Positions 63,403-64,000 of a stretch of 64,000 bases of DNA are shown here, in pieces. How positions within the stretch are numbered: the first letter of the stretch is position 1; each line of letters starts with the position of its first letter. A model generated the notes under the pieces. The model made no database searches. It saw only the letters and a list, made by a program, of their open reading frames with translations, and was not told the DNA's origin. The stretch covers positions 13,648,095 through 13,712,094 of the forward strand of contig JAOWCC010000936.1 of assembly GCA_030867875.1 (NCBI GenBank). Reading direction: 5' to 3'. The position numbers and the translations under genes were made by a program. This stretch comes from Actinernus sp. WN-2022 (Eukaryota; Cnidaria; Anthozoa; Actiniaria; Actinernidae).

Positions 63403-64000
63403 CTTTCAATGAAAAACAACTATATTTTTAGTAATCTTGTTTATTGAATAAATATCTGGTCACGTTTGCTATCTACGTCTCGAGAATGATGCGTAGGGAG
63501 GTCCTGAAAATTGGGGGGAGAGACAAAATGATCAATTCTGGGGCATTTTCATTGATTACTTTTGTCAATCTGTCTTCTGGGACTAGGCAGAGAGGGGGAG
63601 GCAACTGCCCCCCTCGCCCCCTCCCTGCACCACTGGTGTGTACGGCTACTGCCATTTGCGAGCTACCGTTAAGCGTGAAACTTTTTTTCCGCGTTCGTTT
63701 ATGTTTGAAACCTAGACGTCTGGCGGCCCAAACCTTTTAAATTTATCGTCAAACTAATTAGTTTCAACCTTGATGTTGTCAGAGTATGCCTTGAGACAGT
63801 TGTTGTCCTGCAGCTCTCATAATTCTGAGCTTCCAAAACTTTAACTTAAACCGACATTTCTATGATTTAACACGTAGCGCGAATGAAAGCCTAGCTGAAA
63901 AGTTTCCAAACCTGAATCCCACACTGCCGAAACAAGAAGGCGGGGATATGTCAAAGGTTGTCAACATCGTGGTTAATTGAAAAGGTTTGTGCCGCCAGAC
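63403..64000. other. Intron at the right edge, nothing recognised
   Basis: A C/G-rich patch (GGGGGAGGCAACTGCCCCCC, 63595-63614) resembles the end of a small hairpin MITE. No coding feature seen. Confidence 0.35.

Overview
The window looks like intron-rich genomic DNA of an animal, most likely an anthozoan cnidarian (coral or sea anemone). The signs are an AT-rich background, short phased exons with GT/AG borders, a tRNA-derived SINE of the type common in corals, many hairpin MITEs, 5'-truncated LINEs, a Penelope-like element and a Crypton-type recombinase relic. No bacterial operon, rRNA or CRISPR array is visible.

One host gene occupies the minus strand for the whole window and runs off both ends. 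I could place 22 exons with splice sites. Twenty encode half-domains of F5/8 type C (discoidin) domains, one an Ig-like domain and one a fibronectin III domain. Each discoidin domain is split into an N-half exon (phase 1 in, phase 0 out) and a C-half exon (phase 0 in, phase 1 out), and every exon length fits this rule. The domains fall into three sequence types, called alpha, beta and gamma here, that recur in fixed order. In gene order (high to low coordinate) they read gamma1-alpha1, beta2-gamma2-alpha2, beta3-gamma3-alpha3, Ig, FN3, beta4-gamma4-alpha4. The product should be a secreted or cell-surface multi-discoidin adhesion or lectin-like protein. alpha3 seems to be a dead half-domain.

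The most unusual object is a 4.6-kb element at 25121-29725 inside the intron that splits gamma3. It has inverted termini, a 5-6 bp flanking duplication (GAAGC/GAAGCA), a 286-bp palindromic right end, and genes unlike the host's: a SAP/Rho-N-like basic protein, an internally deleted protein-primed family-B DNA polymerase, a zinc-ribbon protein resembling viral late transcription factor 3/TFIIB, a glycine-rich membrane-segment remnant, an F-box/ankyrin protein of giant-virus style and a small zinc-binding protein. I read it as a non-autonomous, rearranged Polinton/Maverick-like (virus-like) element.

Other layout: LINE 3' fragments at 10.6-11.2, 29.8-30.25, 31.0-31.65, 42.2-42.8, 45.9-47.1, 56.7-57.0 and 57.4-57.6 kb, and a longer LINE at 59.4-61.7 kb; a 51-bp minisatellite at 32.0 kb built from a copy of an exon's own acceptor junction; a decayed 114-bp satellite at 43.1-45.5 kb; two nested fold-back elements at 48.3-51.6 kb; a Crypton-like recombinase pseudogene split by a MITE at 51.7-53.4 kb; a Penelope-like element in two inverted pieces with a hammerhead ribozyme at 53.6-54.7 kb; and a 185-bp triple repeat between two identical hairpins at 57.85-58.68 kb. 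The rest is unremarkable intron.
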